The position numbers were made by a program, and so were the translations under genes. A stretch of 64,000 nt of DNA. Source: Bacillota bacterium (GTDB lineage Bacteria > Bacillota > Clostridia > Oscillospirales > Ruminococcaceae). The notes under the pieces are model-generated. The model made no database searches. It had not been told where the DNA came from and saw only the letters and a program-made list of their open reading frames with translations. The DNA lies in the NCBI GenBank assembly GCA_023396225.1, contig JAEWWT010000026.1, positions 24,758 through 88,757 on the forward strand, read 5' to 3'. Below are positions 39,695 to 47,346 of the stretch, in pieces; position 1 is the stretch's first letter, and the number at the start of each line of letters is the position of its first letter.

Positions 39695-41230
39695 TTGGAA
39701 GAGATGAATAATTCAAAAACATTAGTTAAAATTGAATGCGTTTCCAAGGAGTTCCCTGGAGTAAAAGCGCTGGACAATATATCCTTTGACCTGAAAGCAG
39801 GCGAAGTTCATATTCTGATGGGTGAAAACGGTGCAGGAAAATCCACTCTGATGAAAATACTAAGCGGAGTTTATCAGCCAACCAAAGGAAAGATTACTCT
39901 TAACGGAAAAGAATACAGCCAACTTACTCCAAAGGATTCATATGATGGTGGAATAAGTATTATCTATCAGGAACTCAGTGTAATCAACGAGCTTTCGATT
40001 CTTGAAAACTTTTTCGTTGGGAAGCTTCCTACTATTAAAAAAGCGGGAATCCCTGTTGTAGATTACAAGCTTATGAATGAAAAAGCTGCTGTTGCGATGG
40101 AGAAAATCGGATTAAAAAGAAATCCAAAGACAATGGTTGAGGATCTCAGCATCTCCGAAAAACAGCAGTGTGAAATCGCAAAGGCGCTTGTTGCTAATGC
40201 AAATATTATTATCATGGATGAGCCAACAACATCACTTACAAATTCAGAAGTTGATCATCTTTTTGATATTATCCGTCAGCTGAAAGCAGAGGGCAAAGGA
40301 ATTGTTTACATCTCACATAAGATGGATGAAATAAAACGTATAGGAGACAGAATAACTGTTCTCAAGGACGGAACTTATGTTGGCACAAGAGATGTTGCTG
40401 ATGTAACAATTGATGAGATTATCAAGATGATGGTTGGCCGTGAAATCAAGGGAATATATCATAATACAAGTGGTCTTGATCTTTCAAAGGAACCTGTCAT
40501 TTTCAAGGTTGAGAATCTTTCCCGTAAAGATGAAAAGATAAGGGACATTTCTTTTGAACTTCATAAAGGTGAAATTCTTGGATTTGCAGGTCTTGTTGGT
40601 GCAGGACGAAGTGAACTTATGAAGGCAATATTTGGAGCTGACCCTAAGAAATCAGGTAAGATTTATCTCAACGGCGAAGAAATCCATATCAACTCTCCTT
40701 ATGAGGCAATTAAGGAAGGAGTTGCAATGGTTACCGAGAATAGACGTGAAACAGGTATCCTGAATAACTTCAATATCAAGCAGAATATTTCTATTGTTCC
40801 TTTCCTGAAATCTTCAAAGCTTCAAGGCCTTATAGGTCTTCTGAATAATAATGACGAACTTAAATATGCGCATAAGCAAAAAGAGGATATGAGAATCAAG
40901 TGCCATACAATTGATCAGAATATTACTGAACTTTCCGGAGGAAATCAGCAGAAGGTTATTCTTGGTAAGTGGATGGCTGGTGAATCAAAAGTTATTATCT
41001 TTGACGAACCTACAAAGGGTATTGACGTTGGAAGTAAGAGTGAAATATATGTCCTTATGAGAAAGCTAGCAAATGAAGGCAAGGGTGTTCTCATGGTATC
41101 ATCGGAAATGCCTGAACTGCTTTCTGTATGTGACAGAATATGTGTGTTCAGAGACGGTGATCTTACAGCAGAATTCAACGTTGCAGATGCAACTGAAGAA
41201 AAAATTCTTAAAGCGTCAACAGGCGAATAA
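39695..41230 (+). CDS. alsA: D-allose/ribose-type ABC importer ATPase (two ATPase domains)
   Basis: 511 residues, the tandem-ATPase sugar importer type (RbsA/MglA/AlsA). The N-terminal domain has GENGAGKST, YQELSVI, LSISEKQQCEIAKAL and IIMDEPTTSL. The C-terminal domain has the degenerate Walker A GLVGAGRSE, then LSGGNQQKV and VIIFDEPTKGIDVG. The start is TTG 39695 behind GGTGAG; ATG 39704 is a weaker alternative. It is followed by a permease, two allose enzymes and the binding protein, so the substrate is inferred to be allose. Confidence 0.92.
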   Translation: MEEMNNSKTLVKIECVSKEFPGVKALDNISFDLKAGEVHILMGENGAGKSTLMKILSGVYQPTKGKITLNGKEYSQLTPKDSYDGGISIIYQELSVINELSILENFFVGKLPTIKKAGIPVVDYKLMNEKAAVAMEKIGLKRNPKTMVEDLSISEKQQCEIAKALVANANIIIMDEPTTSLTNSEVDHLFDIIRQLKAEGKGIVYISHKMDEIKRIGDRITVLKDGTYVGTRDVADVTIDEIIKMMVGREIKGIYHNTSGLDLSKEPVIFKVENLSRKDEKIRDISFELHKGEILGFAGLVGAGRSELMKAIFGADPKKSGKIYLNGEEIHINSPYEAIKEGVAMVTENRRETGILNNFNIKQNISIVPFLKSSKLQGLIGLLNNNDELKYAHKQKEDMRIKCHTIDQNITELSGGNQQKVILGKWMAGESKVIIFDEPTKGIDVGSKSEIYVLMRKLANEGKGVLMVSSEMPELLSVCDRICVFRDGDLTAEFNVADATEEKILKASTGE

Positions 41231-41251
41231 TAGGATAGAGGTAATATTAAG

Positions 41252-42223
41252 ATGAATGAAAAAATAAATTCAAAAGTAAGTTTTAATTTCGGAATCTTCT
41301 GGCAGAAATACGGAACAATCGGAATGTTCTTATTGCTTCTTGCAATTCTTACAATTTCAAAGCCGTCAAGTATTTTCAGTTCAGACAGTATTCCACAGAT
41401 TTTAAAGCAGAGTTCAGTAAACATTCTGCTTGCTCTTGGTGAGTTCTTTGCAATTCTTATTGCAGGTATTGACCTTTCAGTTGGTGCAGTTGCAGGCCTT
41501 GTCGGAATGATCACAGCTATATTGATGGTTAACGGCGTTCCGGTTATTCCGGCAATTATCATTGGTGTTCTTCTCGGAACAGTAATCGGTTTTGTTAATG
41601 GTTTCCTTGTTAATAAGACAGGACTTCATCCGTTCATCATCACACTTGGTACACAGTCAATTTTTCAGGGCATAATGCTTGTAATTTCTAATTCAAGAAA
41701 TATCTTTGGTTTCCCTGTATCATTCAGTACAGCAATGAGCGGAAGTGTCTTCTTCATCCCTGTATCAGTAATCATAACCCTTGTAATAGCAGCAATTCTT
41801 ATGTTCTTTACAAAGAAATGTAAGGTAGGACGTAATATATATGCTCTCGGCGGAAACAGAGATGCAGCATGGTACTCTGGTGTAAACGTGAAATTACATA
41901 CACTGTTAGTGTTTATGATTTCAGGAACATGTGCAGGTATCGCAGGTATAGTTCTTCTCGGACGTGTTGGTGCAGCTGCCCCTACAGCAGGTACAGGCTA
42001 TGAAACTTATGCAATCGCAGCAACAATCATCGGCGGGACAAGCTTCATGGGCGGTAAGGGTAAAATCGGCGGCGTTGTAATTGGTGGTCTTATCATTGGT
42101 CTTATCAATTACGGTATGACAGCACTCCTTATTCCAAGTAATTACCAGAAGATCGTTATGGGTTCACTTATCATCCTCTCAGTTACTATGGATCACTTAG
42201 TAGCTACAGCTAAGAAAAAGTAA
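41252..42223 (+). CDS. alsC: D-allose/ribose-type ABC importer permease
   Basis: 323 residues with about eight to ten membrane helices, RbsC/AlsC family. Landmarks are LALGEFFAILIAGIDLSVGA, NGFLVNKTGLHPFIITLGT and ATIIGGTSFMGGKGKIGGVV (coupling region). ATG 41252 has TAGAGGTAAT upstream, 21 bp after alsA. The order alsA-alsC-alsE-alsK is as in E. coli als. Confidence 0.92.
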   Translation: MNEKINSKVSFNFGIFWQKYGTIGMFLLLLAILTISKPSSIFSSDSIPQILKQSSVNILLALGEFFAILIAGIDLSVGAVAGLVGMITAILMVNGVPVIPAIIIGVLLGTVIGFVNGFLVNKTGLHPFIITLGTQSIFQGIMLVISNSRNIFGFPVSFSTAMSGSVFFIPVSVIITLVIAAILMFFTKKCKVGRNIYALGGNRDAAWYSGVNVKLHTLLVFMISGTCAGIAGIVLLGRVGAAAPTAGTGYETYAIAATIIGGTSFMGGKGKIGGVVIGGLIIGLINYGMTALLIPSNYQKIVMGSLIILSVTMDHLVATAKKK

Positions 42224-42297
42224 TATTTTAAAATTAAAGTCAGGTTTACTCCTGCAATATTTGTTAAAACCGAAATCCAGAAAGGAAACTCAAATTT

Positions 42298-42975
42298 ATG
42301 AAGCCAATGTTTAACCCATCCTTGATGTGTATGGATCTCCTTAACATTAAGGAACAAATCAAAATTCTTAACACAAGAGCTGACTTTTACCATGTAGATA
42401 TCATGGACGGACATTTTGTAAAAAACATTACATTATCACCTGACTTTTGTAAAGCAATAAGCCCTGTTTGTAAAATTCCTCTCGATTGTCACCTCATGGT
42501 TACAACTCCTGATGATTATATTGATGCTCTTGCAGATGCAGGAGCAGGTTATATTTGCCCTCATGCTGAAACAATTAACTCCGATGCTTTCAGAATAATC
42601 AACAAGATTAAATCAAAAGGATGCAAAGTTGGTGTAGTTCTTAATCCTGCAACACCTGTATCTTATATACAGCATTATATCCATCTAATTGACAAAGTAA
42701 CTGTAATGAGTGTTGACCCTGGTTTTGCAGGACAGCCATTCATTGTAGAAATGCTTGATAAAATCAGAGAACTTAAAGAACTCAAGGAAAAGAAAGGCTA
42801 TAACTATCTTATCGAGGTTGATGGTTCATGCAACGAAAAAACTTTTAAGAGACTTGCAGACGCAGGCGTAGAAGTTTTCATCGTAGGCAGTTCAGGACTT
42901 TTTAATCTTGACAGTGACCTTGAAAAAGCATGGGATAAAATGATTGAGAATTACAATAAAGAAGTAAAGAATTGA
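42298..42975 (+). CDS. alsE: D-allulose-6-phosphate 3-epimerase
   Basis: 225 residues of the ribulose-phosphate 3-epimerase TIM-barrel family. From memory it follows E. coli AlsE closely: NPSLMCMDLL, FYHVDIMDGHFVKN, LDCHLMVT, VTVMSVDPGFAGQPF and IEVDGSCNE. Metal ligands His/Asp/His/Asp sit in these segments. It converts allulose 6-phosphate to fructose 6-phosphate, the last step of allose breakdown. Its start ATG 42298 follows GAAAGGAAACT. The genomic context makes AlsE much more likely than Rpe. Confidence 0.92.
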   Translation: MKPMFNPSLMCMDLLNIKEQIKILNTRADFYHVDIMDGHFVKNITLSPDFCKAISPVCKIPLDCHLMVTTPDDYIDALADAGAGYICPHAETINSDAFRIINKIKSKGCKVGVVLNPATPVSYIQHYIHLIDKVTVMSVDPGFAGQPFIVEMLDKIRELKELKEKKGYNYLIEVDGSCNEKTFKRLADAGVEVFIVGSSGLFNLDSDLEKAWDKMIENYNKEVKN

Positions 42976-42986
42976 AGGTAAATCTC

Positions 42987-43886
42987 ATGAAAAAGATTAT
43001 AGGTATAGATATCGGGGGTACAAATATCAGAATGGGTTATGTTTCTCCTGATGGGGAACTTGAGCATTTTGAAAAGAACTCAAGCTCAATGCTTTTCGGG
43101 GATGGTGCGGTTGAAAAACTGACTGATGAAATCAGAGCATATATAAAAAAGTATCAGTTGGAAGATAAGGTGATTGCAGTCTCCGTTGGAGTTCCTTCAA
43201 TTGTAAGCAAGGACAAGAGTTATGTATATTCAACTCCTAACTTAAAGGGCCTTGAAAATATGGATCTCGGACACTTGCTTCAGAAGGCTCTTGATATTCC
43301 GGTTTATGTTGACAGAGATGTAAACTATCTTCTGCTTAATGATATTAAGAAAAACAATCTTGACCCTGAAGGTGATAAAACCATTATCGGAATGTATCTT
43401 GGAACTGGTTTTGGAAATGCTATATATATCAACGGAAGACTTCATGTAGGCAAAAATGGTGTTGCAGGTGAACTTGGACATATTCCTTTTTATGGTCTGA
43501 CAGACACATGTACATGCGGTAATGTAGGCTGCTGTGAGGTAAAATGTTCAGGAATGAATTTACAGAGAATATGTGCAAAGCATTTTCCAGACACAGACAT
43601 CTCAGAAGTATTCACAAAGCATAGCAACCATCCGGAGATACTGAATTTTATTGATACTCTTGCAATTCCGATAAGTACGGAAATAACAATTCTTGACCCT
43701 GATTATGTAATTATGGGCGGCGGTGTAATGATAATGAAGGATTTTCCTATGGAAAGACTAATTGAGCAGGTAAAACGCAGATCAAGGCATCCTTTGCCAT
43801 CAGAGAAAATAGAATTTGTTTTTCCTGAGCATACACAGACAAGCGGAGTTATCGGCGGTGCTTATTCCGCATACGCAAATTTCTAA
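42987..43886 (+). CDS. alsK: D-allose kinase (ROK family)
   Basis: About 299 residues from ATG 42987 (GAAGGT upstream). ROK kinase with IGIDIGGTNIRMG (ATP binding), SVGVPSIVSKDK, VDRDVN (catalytic Asp), LGTGFGNAIYING, GELGHIPF and the zinc motif CTCGNVGCCE. The spacing and the DRDVN and SGM sequences recall E. coli AlsK. It phosphorylates allose at C6, and the product passes to the RpiB-like isomerase downstream. It begins 11 bp after the alsE stop. Confidence 0.9.
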   Translation: MKKIIGIDIGGTNIRMGYVSPDGELEHFEKNSSSMLFGDGAVEKLTDEIRAYIKKYQLEDKVIAVSVGVPSIVSKDKSYVYSTPNLKGLENMDLGHLLQKALDIPVYVDRDVNYLLLNDIKKNNLDPEGDKTIIGMYLGTGFGNAIYINGRLHVGKNGVAGELGHIPFYGLTDTCTCGNVGCCEVKCSGMNLQRICAKHFPDTDISEVFTKHSNHPEILNFIDTLAIPISTEITILDPDYVIMGGGVMIMKDFPMERLIEQVKRRSRHPLPSEKIEFVFPEHTQTSGVIGGAYSAYANF

Positions 43887-43942
43887 TTTAGTATGTAACT
43901 GCAAAAGGCAGTTCAGAAAATATAAGGGAGAGGTATTTTATT

Positions 43943-44977
43943 ATGAAAAAGAAGTTTTTAGCAGCATTTTTATCACTTTCTATGGCTCTTGGTCTTGCAG
44001 GATGTTCCTCCGACAAGGGTGGAGCTACAACAGACACAACTTCACCTGACACAACAACAGCAGCAGAAACAACAACAGCTGCACCATCAGATGGACAGGC
44101 AGATTACGCAGTAATTCTTAAAACTCAGGCATCTGACTTCTGGATAAGAATGTGGGAAGGCGTTGAAAAGGAAGCTGAAGCACAGGGCATTAAGGTTGAT
44201 ATTTATTCAGCTCAGAGTGAAGATGATCTTGAAGGTCAGCTTACAATTCTTGAAAGTTGTATTTCAAAGGGATATAAGGGTATTGCAATCGCTCCTTTAT
44301 CATCTGTAAATGTTCTTCCTGGTATAGGACAGGCTACAAAGAAGGGTATTACAATCGTTGATGTCGATGAAATGTTTGATGCTCAGGAACTTGCTAACCA
44401 GGGCGGCGCATGTGTAGGCTTCGTTGCAACAGATAACGTTGCAGTAGGTAACAAGGGCGGCCAGTTCATCGTTGATAAGGTTGAAGCAGGTGCAAAGGTA
44501 GCTCTTATCGAAGGTAAGTCAGGTAACCAGTCATCAGAAGACAGAATTCAGGGCGCAAGAAAAGCTTTTGAAGACGGCGGACTTAATATCGTAAGCAGCC
44601 AAGCAGCTGACTGGGACAGACAGAAGGCTCTTGATATTGCAACAACATTAATTCAGCAAAACCCTGACCTTAAGGGTATCTACTGTGCAAACGACGGCAT
44701 GGCTCTTGGTGTAGTTCAGGCTGTTATAAATGCTGACAAGGTTGGCGAAATCCTCGTTGTAGGTACAGACGGTGATGCAGAAGCAATTACATCTATTTCT
44801 GATGGCAAGCTCAGTGCAACAGTTGCTCAGGACCCAGCAAACATTGGCGCAACAGGCTTAAAGCTTCTTGTTGATGCAGTTAAGAACGGCAACAAGGGTG
44901 AAGTTGGAACATTCCCTGAAAAGACACCTGTTGATTCAGTACTTGTATCAACTGATAACGTAGCAGATTTTCAGTAA
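43943..44977 (+). CDS. alsB: D-allose-binding lipoprotein
   Basis: 344 residues. The lipoprotein signal ends at GLAGCSS, followed by a Thr-rich linker that anchors it outside the membrane. The binding domain resembles E. coli AlsB: YAVILKTQASDFWIRMWEGV, APLSSVNVLP, ATDNVAVGNKG, IEGKSGNQSSEDR, ADWDRQKALD, YCANDGMALGV. These are pocket-lining segments. A long hairpin follows the gene at 44988-45024. In most als operons alsB comes first; here it is placed after alsK. Confidence 0.93.
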   Translation: MKKKFLAAFLSLSMALGLAGCSSDKGGATTDTTSPDTTTAAETTTAAPSDGQADYAVILKTQASDFWIRMWEGVEKEAEAQGIKVDIYSAQSEDDLEGQLTILESCISKGYKGIAIAPLSSVNVLPGIGQATKKGITIVDVDEMFDAQELANQGGACVGFVATDNVAVGNKGGQFIVDKVEAGAKVALIEGKSGNQSSEDRIQGARKAFEDGGLNIVSSQAADWDRQKALDIATTLIQQNPDLKGIYCANDGMALGVVQAVINADKVGEILVVGTDGDAEAITSISDGKLSATVAQDPANIGATGLKLLVDAVKNGNKGEVGTFPEKTPVDSVLVSTDNVADFQ

Positions 44978-44987
44978 TAAGCAATAG

Positions 44988-45024
44988 TTTAAATGGCTGC
45001 GGTAATCTGCCGCAGCCATTTAAA
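44988..45024 (+). other. 15-bp perfect hairpin between alsB and rpiB
   Basis: TTTAAATGGCTGCGG and CCGCAGCCATTTAAA pair perfectly around a 7-nt loop. No T run follows on the plus strand. It could protect the alsB mRNA 3' end and raise binding-protein yield over the downstream genes, or terminate partially. Confidence 0.7.
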
Positions 45025-45062
45025 TAAGATAAAAAAGATATTTCCAGAGAGGAATGAAGATA

Positions 45063-45527
45063 ATGAAAGTTGGATTCGGATGTGACCATGTTGCAATCGA
45101 ACTTAAAAATATAGTTATGGATCATCTTAAGGAAAAGGGATATGAATGTATAGACTTTGGAACACATGATCCGGATGTAAGAGTAAATTATCCTGAATAT
45201 GGTCTTAAGGTTGCAGAAGCACTTATGCGCGGCGAAATTGACAAGGGTGTCCTTATCTGCGGAACAGGTGTTGGAATTTCACTTGCAGCTAACAAGGTTC
45301 CCGGAATAAGAGCAGCTGTCTGCAGTGAGCCATATACAGCAAGACTAACTGTACAGCACAACAATGCAAATATCATTGCAATGGGTGCAAGAGTAATCGG
45401 TTCAGAAACTGCTAAGATGATTGTTGATGAATTTTTCTCAGCAGAATTTGAGGGTGGACGACATGCAGACCGTGTACAGGTGATTTATGATATTGAAAAG
45501 AAATACGGATCAGAGTGGCATGAATAA
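45063..45527 (+). CDS. rpiB: RpiB/LacAB-type sugar-phosphate isomerase (allose-6-phosphate isomerase)
   Basis: About 154 residues from ATG 45063 (GAGAGGA 10 nt upstream; the ATG at 45054 overlaps this site). The RpiB fold shows GFGCDHVAIELKN, the active-site Cys in LICGTGVGISLAANK and HNNANIIAMGAR. In E. coli the RpiB-type enzyme also converts allose 6-phosphate to allulose 6-phosphate. Given its neighbours, this is its expected role here. It overlaps the next ROK gene by 8 bp. Confidence 0.88.
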   Translation: MKVGFGCDHVAIELKNIVMDHLKEKGYECIDFGTHDPDVRVNYPEYGLKVAEALMRGEIDKGVLICGTGVGISLAANKVPGIRAAVCSEPYTARLTVQHNNANIIAMGARVIGSETAKMIVDEFFSAEFEGGRHADRVQVIYDIEKKYGSEWHE

Positions 45528-46458
45528 GCATATTGCTGTAGAAATAGGCGGAACAAAGCAGCAGATTGCAATTGGCACCGCTGACGGCAATATAATAAGC
45601 TCTGAATGTGTAATTCTAACAACCGGATTTACAGCAAACGATATACTCCTTTGGATAGAAAATAAAATTAAAGCTATACTTGAAAGTGAAAAAATTGATG
45701 GTATTGGTGTAGGTTTTGGCGGCCCTCTAGAAACAGCAACAGGAAAGGTACTATGTTCACTTCAGGTTGATGGATGGGAGAATTTTAAGCTTAAAAGCTG
45801 GTTTGAAGATAAGTTCAAAATTAAAACGACCGTTATTAATGATACTGTTGCCGGTGGCATAGGAGAACTTTTCTGCGGAGCAGGAAAAGGATCAGACAGG
45901 TTATTCTACACTAATATTGGTACAGGTATAGGCGGAGGTCTTTGCTTTGACGGGAAATATTTTGACGGTTCAGGATATGGAGCAGCTTATCTGGGGAATA
46001 CTTTGGTTCCTGACTTAACTTCACAAAAGCCGGGTGAAATGACAAGGCTTGAACTGATTTGTTCAGGGAATAGTATTGAAAATAGACTTAACAGCAATGA
46101 TTATATAATTAAAAGTGTATTTCTTTCAGCGATGAATGGCAGAAAAAATTGTCGTATGCTTGCTGAGGGAGTCAAGTACGGAGATGTATTCTGCAAAGAA
46201 GAACTTGACATAATAGCGCAAACTTTTTCTATAGGTCTTGCAAATGTCCTTGCAATCACAGGTGTAACAAGAATAGTTATTGGCGGTGGAGTCGCCAAAA
46301 TGGGAGATATACTTTTTTCCCGTATAAGAGAATTTACTGATTTATACGCATTTACCGCAAATAAAAACAGGTATGAAATTGTTGGAAGCGTGCTTATGGA
46401 CAATGCAGTTCCAACAGGTTCACTTATTGCTGCCAGCGGTAAAATAAATATAGGATGA
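45520..46458 (+). CDS. ROK-family sugar kinase or regulator without the zinc motif
   Basis: About 312 residues from ATG 45520, overlapping the rpiB stop. It has HIAVEIGGTKQQIAIG (ATP binding), GIGVGFGGPLE, VINDTVAGGIGE (catalytic Asp) and TNIGTGIGGGLCFDG. The CxCGxxGCxE zinc motif of typical ROK proteins is absent; the corresponding part reads LELICSGNSIE. It may be a kinase for another sugar or a sensor protein. The substrate is unknown. Confidence 0.75.
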   Translation: MNKHIAVEIGGTKQQIAIGTADGNIISSECVILTTGFTANDILLWIENKIKAILESEKIDGIGVGFGGPLETATGKVLCSLQVDGWENFKLKSWFEDKFKIKTTVINDTVAGGIGELFCGAGKGSDRLFYTNIGTGIGGGLCFDGKYFDGSGYGAAYLGNTLVPDLTSQKPGEMTRLELICSGNSIENRLNSNDYIIKSVFLSAMNGRKNCRMLAEGVKYGDVFCKEELDIIAQTFSIGLANVLAITGVTRIVIGGGVAKMGDILFSRIREFTDLYAFTANKNRYEIVGSVLMDNAVPTGSLIAASGKINIG

Positions 46459-46461
46459 TAA

Positions 46462-46516
46462 GCTATTTATCCATTTCTGCAAATATATGAGCAGAATTTT
46501 TGCTTTACAAAATAGC
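46462..46516 (+). promoter_or_regulatory. Repeated leader element, copy 4 (aldolase gene)
   Basis: Plus strand GCTATTTATCC, then TTTCTGCAAATATA, GAGCAGAATTTTTGCT (small hairpin), then AAAATAGC. It shares CAGAATTTTTGC and the closing AAATAGCAAAA with copy 2. The upstream TAGCG part is only vaguely preserved, inside the end of the ROK gene. The distance to the aldolase start is 39 nt, longer than in the other copies. Confidence 0.65.
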
Positions 46517-46555
46517 AAAATATAGGATTAATAGTAAATAAAAAAGGAGAATATT

Positions 46556-47212
46556 ATGAAGTTTTTTATAGATACTGCGAATGTTGCTGATATTAAAAAG
46601 GCAAATGACATGGGAGTTATTTGCGGTGTAACAACAAATCCATCACTTATTGCAAAAGAGGGTAGAGATTTTGTTGAGGTTATACGTGAGATAACATCAA
46701 TAGTAGACGGGCCAATTAGTGGAGAAGTCAAGGCTACAACTGTAAACGCTGATGAAATGGTCAAAGAGGGCAGGGAAATTGCTGCAATCCATAAGAATAT
46801 GATTGTAAAGATTCCTATGACGGAAGAAGGTCTAAAGGCTGTTAAGGTTCTTTCCTCTGAGGGTATCAAGACCAATGTAACTTTAGTTTTTTCTGCAAAT
46901 CAGGCATTGCTTGCTGCAAGAGCAGGCGCAACTTATGTTTCACCATTCTTGGGCAGACTTGATGATATAAGCTCCCCTGGAATTGATCTTATCAGAACTA
47001 TTTCTGAAATCTTCAAGGTATTTGGCATAAGTTCAGAAATAATTGCTGCATCTGTTCGTAATCCTATCCATGTTACAGACTGTGCGCTTGCAGGAGCAGA
47101 TATTGCAACTGTACCATACTCAGTAATTGCACAGATGACAAAGCATCCACTTACAGACCAGGGTATAGCTAAGTTCCAGGCTGACTACAAGGCTGTTTTC
47201 GGAGATAAATAA
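46556..47212 (+). CDS. fsa: Fructose-6-phosphate aldolase/transaldolase-like enzyme
   Basis: 218 residues, the short transaldolase subfamily (MipB/Fsa/TalC). MKFFIDTANVADIKKA is the standard opening, with GVTTNPSLIAKEG, the Schiff-base Lys in IVKIPMTEEG, TNVTLVFSANQALLAA and SVRNPIHV. It either splits fructose 6-phosphate or acts as a transaldolase. It closes the allose region, handling the fructose 6-phosphate that AlsE makes. AAGGAG lies upstream of ATG 46556. Confidence 0.9.
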   Translation: MKFFIDTANVADIKKANDMGVICGVTTNPSLIAKEGRDFVEVIREITSIVDGPISGEVKATTVNADEMVKEGREIAAIHKNMIVKIPMTEEGLKAVKVLSSEGIKTNVTLVFSANQALLAARAGATYVSPFLGRLDDISSPGIDLIRTISEIFKVFGISSEIIAASVRNPIHVTDCALAGADIATVPYSVIAQMTKHPLTDQGIAKFQADYKAVFGDK

Positions 47213-47250
47213 TTAAACAAATTCATTTAGTTTCCCCTTAAAAATATATA

Positions 47251-47290
47251 GAAAAAGCTCTCACAATTATATTAATGTGAGAGCTTTTTC
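47251..47290 (+). terminator. Terminator of the allose region
   Basis: GAAAAAGCTCTCACA and TGTGAGAGCTTTTTC form a perfect 15-bp stem ending in a T run. Confidence 0.9.
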
Positions 47291-47301
47291 ATTGCATTAA
47301 A

Positions 47302-47333
47302 TTGCCCCTTGAATCTTTCAACTCAAGGGGCAA
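47302..47333 (-). terminator. Terminator of the ispH operon
   Basis: TTGCCCCTTGA and TCAAGGGGCAA form a perfect 11-bp stem; the plus-strand flank CAAAATTAAT and the preceding ATTGCATTAAATT give A/T on both sides. It lies 14 bp past the ispH-S1 stop on the minus strand. Confidence 0.8.
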
Positions 47334-47346
47334 AATTAATATTATA

